Assembly: GCA_946621875.1 (NCBI GenBank)
Contig: CAMOOX010000040.1
Location: 1-12,322, forward strand
Source: UBA1738 sp003453455
GTDB lineage: Bacteria; Bacillota; Clostridia; UBA1381
DNA: 12,322 bases
Direction: 5' to 3'
The notes below the pieces were generated by a model. It had not been told where the DNA came from. It made no database searches and saw nothing but the letters and a program-made list of their open reading frames with translations. Positions within the stretch are counted from its first letter, which is position 1. Every line of letters starts with the position of its first letter. Both the position numbers and the translations under genes were made by a program. Below are positions 1 to 6,093 of the stretch, piece after piece.

Positions 1-40
1 TCGGAAATTATCTCAATTTGAGGTAATTTCCTACATAATA
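1..40 (+). repeat. Palindromic 40-nt intergenic repeat, copy 1
   Basis: A palindrome with arms GGAAATTATCTCAA and TTGAGGTAATTTCC around a single T, followed by CTACATAATA. The arms pair over 14 positions with one G-U. The same 40 nt recur in inverted orientation at 7366-7405 with only three substitutions, and the match includes the non-palindromic tail. The element begins at the window edge, so its left boundary is unknown. It lies beyond the terminator of the neighbouring minus-strand gene. Its family is not recognised; it could be a short dispersed, possibly transcribed element. Confidence 0.75.
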
Positions 41-41
41 G

Positions 42-82
42 AAAATGCAGCAAACCGCAAAACATACGGCACGCTGCATTTT
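42..82. terminator. Bidirectional terminator after the 82-600 gene
   Basis: AAAATGCAGC (42-51) pairs with GCTGCATTTT (73-82) to give a 10-bp stem. A nested CCG/CGG pair (55-57 with 67-69) lies in the loop. On the plus strand the stem runs into TTTTTATT. On the minus strand it runs into TTTTC and overlaps the TAA stop of the membrane-anchored protein, so it probably ends that gene and may also stop plus-strand transcription from off the left edge. Confidence 0.6.
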
Positions 83-600
83 TATTCTTCCGTAATATAT
101 TCTTTAAGTCCGTTATCGAGTAAAATCCATTCTCCGTCCTCTGTTCCTAAGTAGAGTGTAACATCCTTTAAACTGTCTTTCATAACCTTTGCATCTATTC
201 TTAATTTATAGTCCGAGGAATGAATGGCATTTACCTCATCATAGAGCTTTTTATACTCCTCCATATTGCCGTTTTCATGCGCGTTTCTGACATCAGGAAC
301 AGTATCGGGGTCGCGGTAAGGATATTTATACTGCGTTTTCATAATAAAGTCCGCTTCTATCCTATTATTCTCCTGATTGAAACTCTCCTTATAATCGGAA
401 AGCTCCTCAACATACGCCATTTCAAAAAAATCCGAGTAAGCCCCAGTATATTCTGATTGCATATAACCCTTTACAACGTCATAATGCTCCCTGTCAGAAT
501 CAACAAGACCTTCTTCTGCATTTTTTTGCAAGAAAAAGACGGTTGCAGCAAAAAATACTATTAAAACCGATATTAAAGCCGTAATTCTGCTTTTTTCCAT
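82..600 (-). CDS. Unrecognised membrane-anchored extracytoplasmic protein
   Basis: A 172-residue protein with no family I can name. Residues 1-4 are short and charged, about 6-25 form one hydrophobic segment (ITALISVLIVFFAATVFFL), and the rest is acidic, tyrosine-rich and soluble, so the protein is probably anchored in the membrane with its domain outside. There is no lipobox cysteine, so a lipoprotein is unlikely. The last 30 residues (VTLYLGTEDGEWILLDNGL) resemble the closing strands of NTF2-like or DUF4878-like secreted domains, but this is only an impression. I chose ATG at 600 because AAGGGGTGG lies 5 nt before it; a GTG at 609 falls inside that binding site. The gene diverges from pyruvate kinase and has its own sigma-A promoter and terminator. 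Confidence 0.7.
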   Translation of the reverse strand: MEKSRITALISVLIVFFAATVFFLQKNAEEGLVDSDREHYDVVKGYMQSEYTGAYSDFFEMAYVEELSDYKESFNQENNRIEADFIMKTQYKYPYRDPDTVPDVRNAHENGNMEEYKKLYDEVNAIHSSDYKLRIDAKVMKDSLKDVTLYLGTEDGEWILLDNGLKEYITEE

Positions 601-620
601 TTTTACCACCCCTTATGAGT

Positions 621-649
621 ATTATCGCGAAATTTTCTGTTTTTGTCAA
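621..649 (-). promoter_or_regulatory. Sigma-A promoter of the 82-600 gene
   Basis: Read on the minus strand: TTGACA (649-644), a 17-nt spacer, then GATAAT (626-621). The predicted start is near 614, right at the ribosome binding site, so the leader is only about 15 nt. Its -35 box sits 7 bp from the -35 box of the divergent pyruvate kinase promoter. Confidence 0.7.
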
Positions 650-656
650 GGTTTTA

Positions 657-685
657 TTTACAAAAGCAGCATTATATGCTAAAAT
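657..685 (+). promoter_or_regulatory. Sigma-A promoter of pyruvate kinase
   Basis: TTTACA (657-662), a 17-nt spacer, then TAAAAT (680-685). The predicted start is near 692, followed by AGAAGGAA 6 nt before the ATG at 711. No operator or leader structure fits in the short leader. Confidence 0.7.
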
Positions 686-710
686 ATAGCCGTGAAAGAA
701 GGAATATATT

Positions 711-2123
711 ATGCGAAAAACAAAAATAATCTGCACAATAGGTCCTGCCAGTGCAGATGAAAAAACTTTTACAGATATGTGCCTTGCAGGTCTTAATGTT
801 GCGCGGCTTAATTTTTCCCACGGAACACATTCCGATCATCAGGAAAAAATAGATATGATAAAAAGAGTCCGTGAAAAACTCAATCTGCCAATCGCCATTA
901 TGCTTGATACAAAAGGCCCTGAATACCGCATAGGCACATTTAAAGACGGCAGCATTACCTTAAAAGACGGTGATACCTTTACCTTCACCACCGAAGATTT
1001 GGTAGGTGACGAAACAATTGTTTCTGTCAGCTACAAAGGTCTTGCAGACGAGCTTTCCTTAGGGGACAGGATTTTAGTAAATAACGGGCTTGTAATTTTT
1101 GAGGTTAAGGAAAAGACTGCTTCCTCACTTATTTGCAATGTTATTGCAGGAGGGGTTTTATCTAACCGCAAAAGTATGAGTTTTCCCGGTAAAGTACTGC
1201 ATCAGGAATACCTTTCCGAGCAGGACAAAAGCGATATTTTATTCGGAATAAAAAATGATGTTGATTTCATCGCTGCCTCTTTTGTTTCAAATCGTGCAGA
1301 TATCCACGCTCTTCGCACTTTCGTAAACGAAAACGGCGGTAAAAATATAGACATAATATCAAAAATCGAAAATCGTGATGGAATAAATAACATTGACGAA
1401 ATTTGCGAAGAATGTGACGGCATAATGATTGCAAGAGGTGATTTAGGCGTTGAAGTTCCTTTTGCAGAGCTTCCGTCAATACAAAAATTCCTGATTACAA
1501 AATGCCGTCTTTTGGGAAAACGCGTCATAACCGCAACTGAGATGTTAGAATCAATGATTTACAATCCCCGTCCTACAAGAGCGGAAATCTCCGATGTGGC
1601 AAATGCTGTATATGACGGTTCAAGCGTGGTTATGCTTTCAGGCGAGTCGGCGGCAGGTAAATATCCCGTCCAAACAGTCCGCACAATGGCGGAAATTATT
1701 GAGGAAACAGAAAAGCATATTGATTTTGCTAACCGTTTCCGAAACAATGATTTTAAGATAAAAAATCAACTCGACGCAATTTCACACGCTGCCTGCGGTA
1801 TGGCGATAGATATTCACGCAAAAGCTATGGTTGTCTGTTCTGTTTCGGGAATTACCGTAAGAATGGTTTCAAGGTTTCGCTCACCTGTGGATATTGTAGG
1901 TATGGCAACAAATAGAAAGGTATGGTATAAGCTTTCCCTTTCCTGGGGGGTCACTCCCGCTCTTTGCGAAACATTTGACTCGACAGATGTATTATTCTAT
2001 CACGCAAAGCAAAAGGCAAAGGAAATCCTTGACTTAAAAGACGGCGATGCGATTTTATTAACAGGAGGAAAAACTGACGGAAAATCCGGCAACACAAATA
2101 TGATTAAGGTTGAAAATATCTGA
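711..2123 (+). CDS. pyk: Pyruvate kinase
   Basis: Converts phosphoenolpyruvate and ADP to pyruvate and ATP, the last step of glycolysis, in the cytoplasm. The 470 residues cover the full catalytic barrel with inserted B domain and the C-terminal domain (from about 350). Visible motifs are CTIGPAS (8-14), ARLNFSHG (31-38), LDTKGPEYR (65-73), the catalytic-lysine block IISKIENRDG (215-224, K218), metal-binding E220 and D244 in ARGDLGVEVP, and PTRAEISDVANAVYDG (288-303). Glu71 in DTKGPE is the residue that family knowledge links to K+ dependence. The usual TATQML reads TATEML (E277). The extra C-terminal PEP-utiliser domain of Bacillus enzymes is absent. It is transcribed alone and converges on pyrR. 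Confidence 0.97.
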   Translation: MRKTKIICTIGPASADEKTFTDMCLAGLNVARLNFSHGTHSDHQEKIDMIKRVREKLNLPIAIMLDTKGPEYRIGTFKDGSITLKDGDTFTFTTEDLVGDETIVSVSYKGLADELSLGDRILVNNGLVIFEVKEKTASSLICNVIAGGVLSNRKSMSFPGKVLHQEYLSEQDKSDILFGIKNDVDFIAASFVSNRADIHALRTFVNENGGKNIDIISKIENRDGINNIDEICEECDGIMIARGDLGVEVPFAELPSIQKFLITKCRLLGKRVITATEMLESMIYNPRPTRAEISDVANAVYDGSSVVMLSGESAAGKYPVQTVRTMAEIIEETEKHIDFANRFRNNDFKIKNQLDAISHAACGMAIDIHAKAMVVCSVSGITVRMVSRFRSPVDIVGMATNRKVWYKLSLSWGVTPALCETFDSTDVLFYHAKQKAKEILDLKDGDAILLTGGKTDGKSGNTNMIKVENI

Positions 2124-2160
2124 AAAACACCCTTCTGACTTAGTCAGAAGGGTGTTTTTC
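2122..2160. terminator. Shared bidirectional terminator of pyk and pyrR
   Basis: Perfect inverted repeat with 18-nt arms (2122-2139 and 2143-2160) and a TTA loop. The core is ACACCCTTCTGAC / GTCAGAAGGGTGT, flanked by AAAAA on one side and TTTTT on the other, so it works as an intrinsic terminator both ways. The arms include parts of both stop codons (pyk TGA at 2121-2123; pyrR TGA at 2161-2159). Confidence 0.95.
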
Positions 2161-2695
2161 ATCTCTCGCAAAGCTCTATACTGTCTTTTCCGTCTATTTC
2201 GCTTATATTGACCTTAATTATCTCATTTCGTGATGTCGGCACATTCTTGCCCACATAATCAGGCCGTATAGGAAGCTCTCTGTGACCTCTGTCCACCAAA
2301 ACCGCAAGCTGAATTTTGGAAGCTCTGCCCTTGGATAAAATCGCATCAAGCGCTGCCCTTACCGTTCTTCCCGTATAAATAACATCATCTATTAAAATTA
2401 TATCCTTGCCCGTAATAGGAAAGTTCGGCTCTTCTTTTACAACAGGTGCATCTCCATCTATAAGCGTCAAATCGTCACGGTAAAAGGATATATCAAGACT
2501 TCCTACACATGCCCTTTTCCCCTCAATTTTAAAAATTGCGTCCGCAAGGCGCTCGGCAATCGGCACACCCCTTGTCTTTATACCCACTATGCAGATTTTC
2601 TCCACATCCGTATTCTTTTCAATTATTTCGTGCGCTATCCGCACAATAGCACGCCTCACAGCATTTTCATCAAAAAGATTTGCTTTAACTTTCAT
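2159..2695 (-). CDS. pyrR: PyrR: pyrimidine attenuation regulator / uracil phosphoribosyltransferase
   Basis: A UMP/UTP-sensing RNA-binding protein that binds a hairpin in pyr leader RNAs and favours termination; members also convert uracil and PRPP to UMP. The 178-residue length is normal. The type I phosphoribosyltransferase PRPP loop is ILIDDVIYTGRT (100-111), and VGIKTRGVPIAERLA (37-51) is the usual N-terminal PyrR block. LVDRGHRELPIRPDYVGKNV (133-152) is also characteristic of the family. ATG at 2695 has AGGAG 6 nt upstream. The gene lies downstream of a uracil permease whose leader contains a matching PyrR hairpin, so it probably controls its own upstream neighbour. A hairpin with a T-run stands just before its ribosome binding site. 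Confidence 0.95.
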   Translation of the reverse strand: MKVKANLFDENAVRRAIVRIAHEIIEKNTDVEKICIVGIKTRGVPIAERLADAIFKIEGKRACVGSLDISFYRDDLTLIDGDAPVVKEEPNFPITGKDIILIDDVIYTGRTVRAALDAILSKGRASKIQLAVLVDRGHRELPIRPDYVGKNVPTSRNEIIKVNISEIDGKDSIELCER

Positions 2696-2709
2696 TTTAA
2701 TCTCCTATC

Positions 2710-2747
2710 AAAAAAAGACAAAGTCCTGCCGAAAAATACGGCAGGAC
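2710..2747 (-). terminator. Terminator hairpin between uracil permease and pyrR
   Basis: On the minus strand GTCCTGCCG (2747-2739) pairs with CGGCAGGAC (2731-2723), then TTTGTC and seven Ts (to 2710). The T-run ends 3 nt before the AGGAG site of pyrR. No separate pyrR promoter is visible in the gap, so pyrR probably depends on read-through and would be made at a lower level than the permease. Confidence 0.8.
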
Positions 2748-2764
2748 CTTTCAAAAGCAGCTAA

Positions 2765-4111
2765 TTATTCCTGCTCTTCTTGCTCTTTTCCCTTTGCGAG
2801 TACAAGGTTTGTAATTATACCTAAAATCAATGCACAAGCAACCTCAGTAAGTGTTACCTGTCCGATTTTAAGCGTCATACCGCCTATACCCGATATCAAG
2901 ATTATTGCAACTGTGAATAGGTTTTTATTCTCGTCAAGCCTTACATTCTGTATCATTTTAAGACCTGATACTGCAATAAATCCGTAAAGTGTTATACAAA
3001 CACCGCCCATTACGCAAGCAGGTATTGTTGAAAGGAAGGTTACAAACGGTCCTACGAATGAGAACACGATTGCTAAAATTGCTGTTGTAAGTATTGTTAT
3101 TATTGATGCGTTCTTTGTTATAGCAACACAACCTACCGACTCGCCGTATGTAGTATTCGGACAGCCACCGAAAATTGCACCTACCATTGAACCTACGCCG
3201 TCACCCAAAAGTGTTCTGTGAAGTCCCGGCTCTTCCAAAAGCTCTTTATTTATTATGCTTGAAAGGTTTTTGTGGTCTGCGATGTGTTCTGCAAATACTA
3301 CGAATGCAACAGGGATATATGCAACTGCTATTGTAGCTATGTATTTTCCGTCAATCTCAGAAAGTCCCTTTGCTGCCTTTAAGAATGTGAAATCAGGATA
3401 CCATTGAATACTTGAAAATGCCGAAAAATCGATAATTTGCAAGGTTTCATTTCCTGTATTTATTCCTATTACAGTAAAGATTGCAGCAACCGCATAGCCT
3501 GCCAAAATACCGATTACAAAAGGTATCAGTTTTGCCATCTTCTTACCGTAAACTGAGCAAATCATTACTGTAAAGAGTGTTACCAATGCACAGATAAATC
3601 CTATCCAACCCTTTGTTCCCATAGCATATACGCCGCCGTCATTTGTTGCGAATTTAAGCGCGTCGCCAACTGCATTACCTGCAAGGGAAAGTCCGATTAT
3701 TGCCACGGTAGGTCCGATTACAACAGGAGGCATAAGTTTGTTTATCCATTCAACACCTGCAAATTTTACGATAGCTGCTATTACAACATATACAAGTCCT
3801 GCAAAAATTGCACCGATTACAATACCTGCATATCCTGCCTCAACCGATACTGCGCCCGCAAAGGCTGCAAACATCGAGCCTAAAAATGCAAATGATGAGC
3901 CAAGGAAAACTGGGCTTTTCATTTTTGTGAATGCAAGGTAAACAAGAGTTCCTACGCCTGCGCCGAAAAGTGCTGCCGATTGCGACATTCCGTTTCCGAC
4001 AATCGCAGGTACTGCAATTGTTGCAGCCAAGATTGCAAGTAGCTGCTGGAATGCGAAAATCAGCACTTGTCCAAATTTTGGTTTGTCCTGTACATCATAA
4101 GTGAGTTTCAT
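2765..4111 (-). CDS. Uracil permease (NCS2/NAT family)
   Basis: A membrane carrier for uracil:proton symport of the UraA/PyrP type. The 448 residues contain about 14 hydrophobic segments. Family signatures are FAEHIADH (273-280) and GGCPNTTYGESVG (315-327); by alignment with UraA, E275 and E324 correspond to the two glutamates that contact uracil. The tail is hydrophilic and acidic (KEQEEQE). Start: ATG at 4111, with AGGAG 11 nt upstream, a rather long spacing. Pairing with pyrR and a PyrR-type attenuator in the leader support uracil rather than purine as substrate. Possible symbols are uraA or pyrP; I leave the field empty because naming varies. Confidence 0.93.
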   Translation of the reverse strand: MKLTYDVQDKPKFGQVLIFAFQQLLAILAATIAVPAIVGNGMSQSAALFGAGVGTLVYLAFTKMKSPVFLGSSFAFLGSMFAAFAGAVSVEAGYAGIVIGAIFAGLVYVVIAAIVKFAGVEWINKLMPPVVIGPTVAIIGLSLAGNAVGDALKFATNDGGVYAMGTKGWIGFICALVTLFTVMICSVYGKKMAKLIPFVIGILAGYAVAAIFTVIGINTGNETLQIIDFSAFSSIQWYPDFTFLKAAKGLSEIDGKYIATIAVAYIPVAFVVFAEHIADHKNLSSIINKELLEEPGLHRTLLGDGVGSMVGAIFGGCPNTTYGESVGCVAITKNASIITILTTAILAIVFSFVGPFVTFLSTIPACVMGGVCITLYGFIAVSGLKMIQNVRLDENKNLFTVAIILISGIGGMTLKIGQVTLTEVACALILGIITNLVLAKGKEQEEQE

Positions 4112-4140
4112 AGAGTATCACGCTCCTAAAAAAATTATTT

Positions 4141-4265
4141 TAAGCGGTTTATCTCAAAAAAATGCCTTGTCCGCAAAAACAGACAAGGCACAATACACTT
4201 CTCTACTCGTAATACCATGTTATCTTGTCGATGTCTCTGCATCAAAATTAAAGATAAACCACTCA
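4141..4265 (-). promoter_or_regulatory. PyrR-type transcription attenuator in the uracil permease leader
   Basis: Minus-strand leader RNA. The anti-antiterminator is AUCUU (4255-4251) pairing AAGAU (4226-4222), with an upper stem GAUG/CAUC (4243-4240, 4233-4230) closing the hexaloop CAGAGA (4239-4234). That loop fits the PyrR-binding consensus CNGNGA, and the following GAUAAC resembles B. subtilis pyr leaders. GACAAG (4229-4224), part of this structure, can instead pair with CUUGUC (4187-4182) in the 5' arm of the terminator, giving the antiterminator; AUAACA/UGUAU can extend it. UMP-bound PyrR should therefore cause termination and lower permease expression. A further 14-nt helix (4265-4252 with 4154-4141) encloses the whole element. 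Confidence 0.85.
4156..4190 (-). terminator. Attenuator terminator before uracil permease
   Basis: On the minus strand TGCCTTGTC (4190-4182) pairs with GACAAGGCA (4171-4163), extendable by T-G and G-C, with a T-rich loop and seven Ts (4162-4156). It lies about 45 nt before the start codon, so it acts on the permease transcript and not on an upstream gene. Confidence 0.93.
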
Positions 4266-4273
4266 TCGCTCGT

Positions 4274-4302
4274 ATTTTAACATATAATTCTGCAAAAGTA
4301 AA
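4274..4302 (-). promoter_or_regulatory. Sigma-A promoter of the uracil permease-pyrR unit
   Basis: Minus strand: TTTACT (4302-4297), 17-nt spacer, TAAAAT (4279-4274). The predicted start is near 4266, which places the first base of the 14-nt enclosing helix at about position +1. Confidence 0.75.
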
Positions 4303-4326
4303 GGTTTTTTTACAAATTTTTCAAAA

Positions 4327-6093
4327 TTATTTTTCCTTTATTGAGATTGAAAGCTCATCAAGCTGAGATTTATCAACGCTTCCCGGTGCATTTGACATAA
4401 GCTCTGACGCATTTTGCACCTTAGGAAACGCCGTTACCTCCTTTAAGCTGCCTGCTCCCGACATAATCATACTAAGTCTGTCAAGACCTATTCCGCAGCC
4501 GCCGTGAGGAGGTGCGCCGTATTTATACGCATCAACCAAAAATCCGAATTTTGCCTCTATTTCCTCATCGGAAAGACCTAATGCGTCAAACATTTTCTTT
4601 TGAAGTTCAAAATCGGTAATTCTTATTGAGCCGCTTGATAGCTCTGTTCCGTTAAGAACCAAATCATACGCCTTGGCAAAAACCTTTTCAGGCGCAGTAT
4701 CAAGATATTGGAGGCACTCGTCAAGCGGCATTGTGAACGGGTGATGCATTGCGTCCCACTTCCCTGTTTCGTCATTGTATTCAAAGAATGGGAATTCCGT
4801 AACCCACAGGAAATTAAAGGTATCAGGGATTATATCAAGTTTTTTTGCTGCTAAAAGCCTTACTGCACCGAGCGTCGGCAATACAACCTTATCTTTGTCG
4901 GCAACTATGAATATAACATCGCCCTTTTCCGCTCCAAGTGCTTCATAAATTGCCGAAAGCTCCTCATCCTTCATAAATTTTGCAAAGGAGCAGTTTGGCA
5001 CATCTTCTGCCCAGCGTATATACGCAAGACCTTTTGCACCTATACCTCTTACATATTCGGTCAGGCGGTCAATTTCCTTTCTTGTATAAACATTAGCGGC
5101 ATTTTTTGCAACAACAGCTCTTACCGAGCCGCCGTTTTCTACTGCCCCGGTAAATACCCCGAAACCGCAGTTTTTAACCAAATCCGAAATGTTTTGGATT
5201 TCCATGCCGAACCTTGTATCCGGCTTATCAGAGCCGTACCGCTCCATAGCCTCTTTATAGGTAAGGCGCGGCAGAGGAAGCGGAATATCCTTATCCAAAA
5301 CCTCTTTAAACAGCGTCTTTATATAGCCCTCTACTATATTTTGAATATCCTCTACATCTGCAAATGACATCTCCATATCAACCTGTGTAAATTCAGGCTG
5401 ACGATCTGCTCTCAAATCCTCATCGCGGAAACATCTTGCAAGCTGAATATATCTGTCAAACCCTGAAACCATCAAGAGCTGCTTATAAATCTGAGGGGAC
5501 TGCGGCAGTGCGTAGAATTTTCCATGATGTATTCTTGACGGAACGATATAATCTCTTGCGCCCTCAGGAGTTGATTTTATCATCATCGGCGTTTCTATCT
5601 CTATAAAGCCGTTATCATAAAAATAGTCCCGCGTAACCTTTGCAATTTTGCTCCTTAATATTATATTATCTTGAAGCGGTTTTCTTCGTAAATCAAGGTA
5701 CCGGTATTTCAGTCTTAATTCTTCATTTACATTAGTTTCATCGGTGATTTCAAAAGGCGGAGTCTGCGCCTTTGCCAAAACCCGTAAGTCTGTAACAAAT
5801 ATTTCTATATTTCCCGTTTTTATAGCGCTATTTTTGCTTTCACGCTCCCGCACTACTCCCTTTGCCATCAAAACATATTCGCTGTGGCAAAGAGATGCCT
5901 TTTCAAAAATCTCTTTTTCGGTTTCAGTATCAAACGCAAGCTGAACAATGCCTGTCCTGTCACGCAAATCAATAAAAATAAGCGTTCCCATATTACGGAT
6001 TTTCTGCACAAATCCGCCGACAGTCACTTCTTTACCTATTTCAGAAACATCGCCGCAGTAATGCGTTCTTTTAAGTCCCTGCATTGTATCCAT
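4327..6093 (-). CDS. aspS: Aspartyl-tRNA synthetase
   Basis: Charges tRNA-Asp in the cytoplasm (class IIb enzyme). At 588 residues it is the long bacterial form: OB-fold anticodon-binding domain (about 1-110), catalytic core with motif 2 at ARCFRDEDLRADRQPEFTQV (219-238), the bacterial GAD-type insertion (about 290-415), then motif 3 at GCGIGLDRLSM (532-542). The OB-fold reads RNMG at 33-36; Met35 aligns with E. coli Leu30, whereas non-discriminating enzymes usually have histidine there, so this is probably an Asp-specific enzyme (inference). Its AAGGAGG site is encoded by the last codons of hisS and the ATG directly follows the hisS TAA, so the two are translationally coupled. No convincing GC-rich terminator follows it before the permease promoter. 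Confidence 0.97.
   Translation of the reverse strand: MDTMQGLKRTHYCGDVSEIGKEVTVGGFVQKIRNMGTLIFIDLRDRTGIVQLAFDTETEKEIFEKASLCHSEYVLMAKGVVRERESKNSAIKTGNIEIFVTDLRVLAKAQTPPFEITDETNVNEELRLKYRYLDLRRKPLQDNIILRSKIAKVTRDYFYDNGFIEIETPMMIKSTPEGARDYIVPSRIHHGKFYALPQSPQIYKQLLMVSGFDRYIQLARCFRDEDLRADRQPEFTQVDMEMSFADVEDIQNIVEGYIKTLFKEVLDKDIPLPLPRLTYKEAMERYGSDKPDTRFGMEIQNISDLVKNCGFGVFTGAVENGGSVRAVVAKNAANVYTRKEIDRLTEYVRGIGAKGLAYIRWAEDVPNCSFAKFMKDEELSAIYEALGAEKGDVIFIVADKDKVVLPTLGAVRLLAAKKLDIIPDTFNFLWVTEFPFFEYNDETGKWDAMHHPFTMPLDECLQYLDTAPEKVFAKAYDLVLNGTELSSGSIRITDFELQKKMFDALGLSDEEIEAKFGFLVDAYKYGAPPHGGCGIGLDRLSMIMSGAGSLKEVTAFPKVQNASELMSNAPGSVDKSQLDELSISIKEK

Noticed and set aside
500..736. 78-codon minus-strand frame across the divergent promoters at 600-700
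   Set aside because: It overlaps both promoters, the pyk start and the first codons of the 82-600 gene in another frame, with no binding site.
2589..2987. 132-codon plus-strand frame across the pyrR start and permease end
   Set aside because: It spans a terminator and the opposite-strand genes, and its serine- and isoleucine-rich translation looks like a reverse-strand shadow.
4190..4260. GGTATTACGAG in the permease leader resembles a T-box core
   Set aside because: There is no specifier stem and the leader is too short; the CAGAGA hexaloop, the alternative pairings and the adjacent pyrR fit a PyrR attenuator much better.
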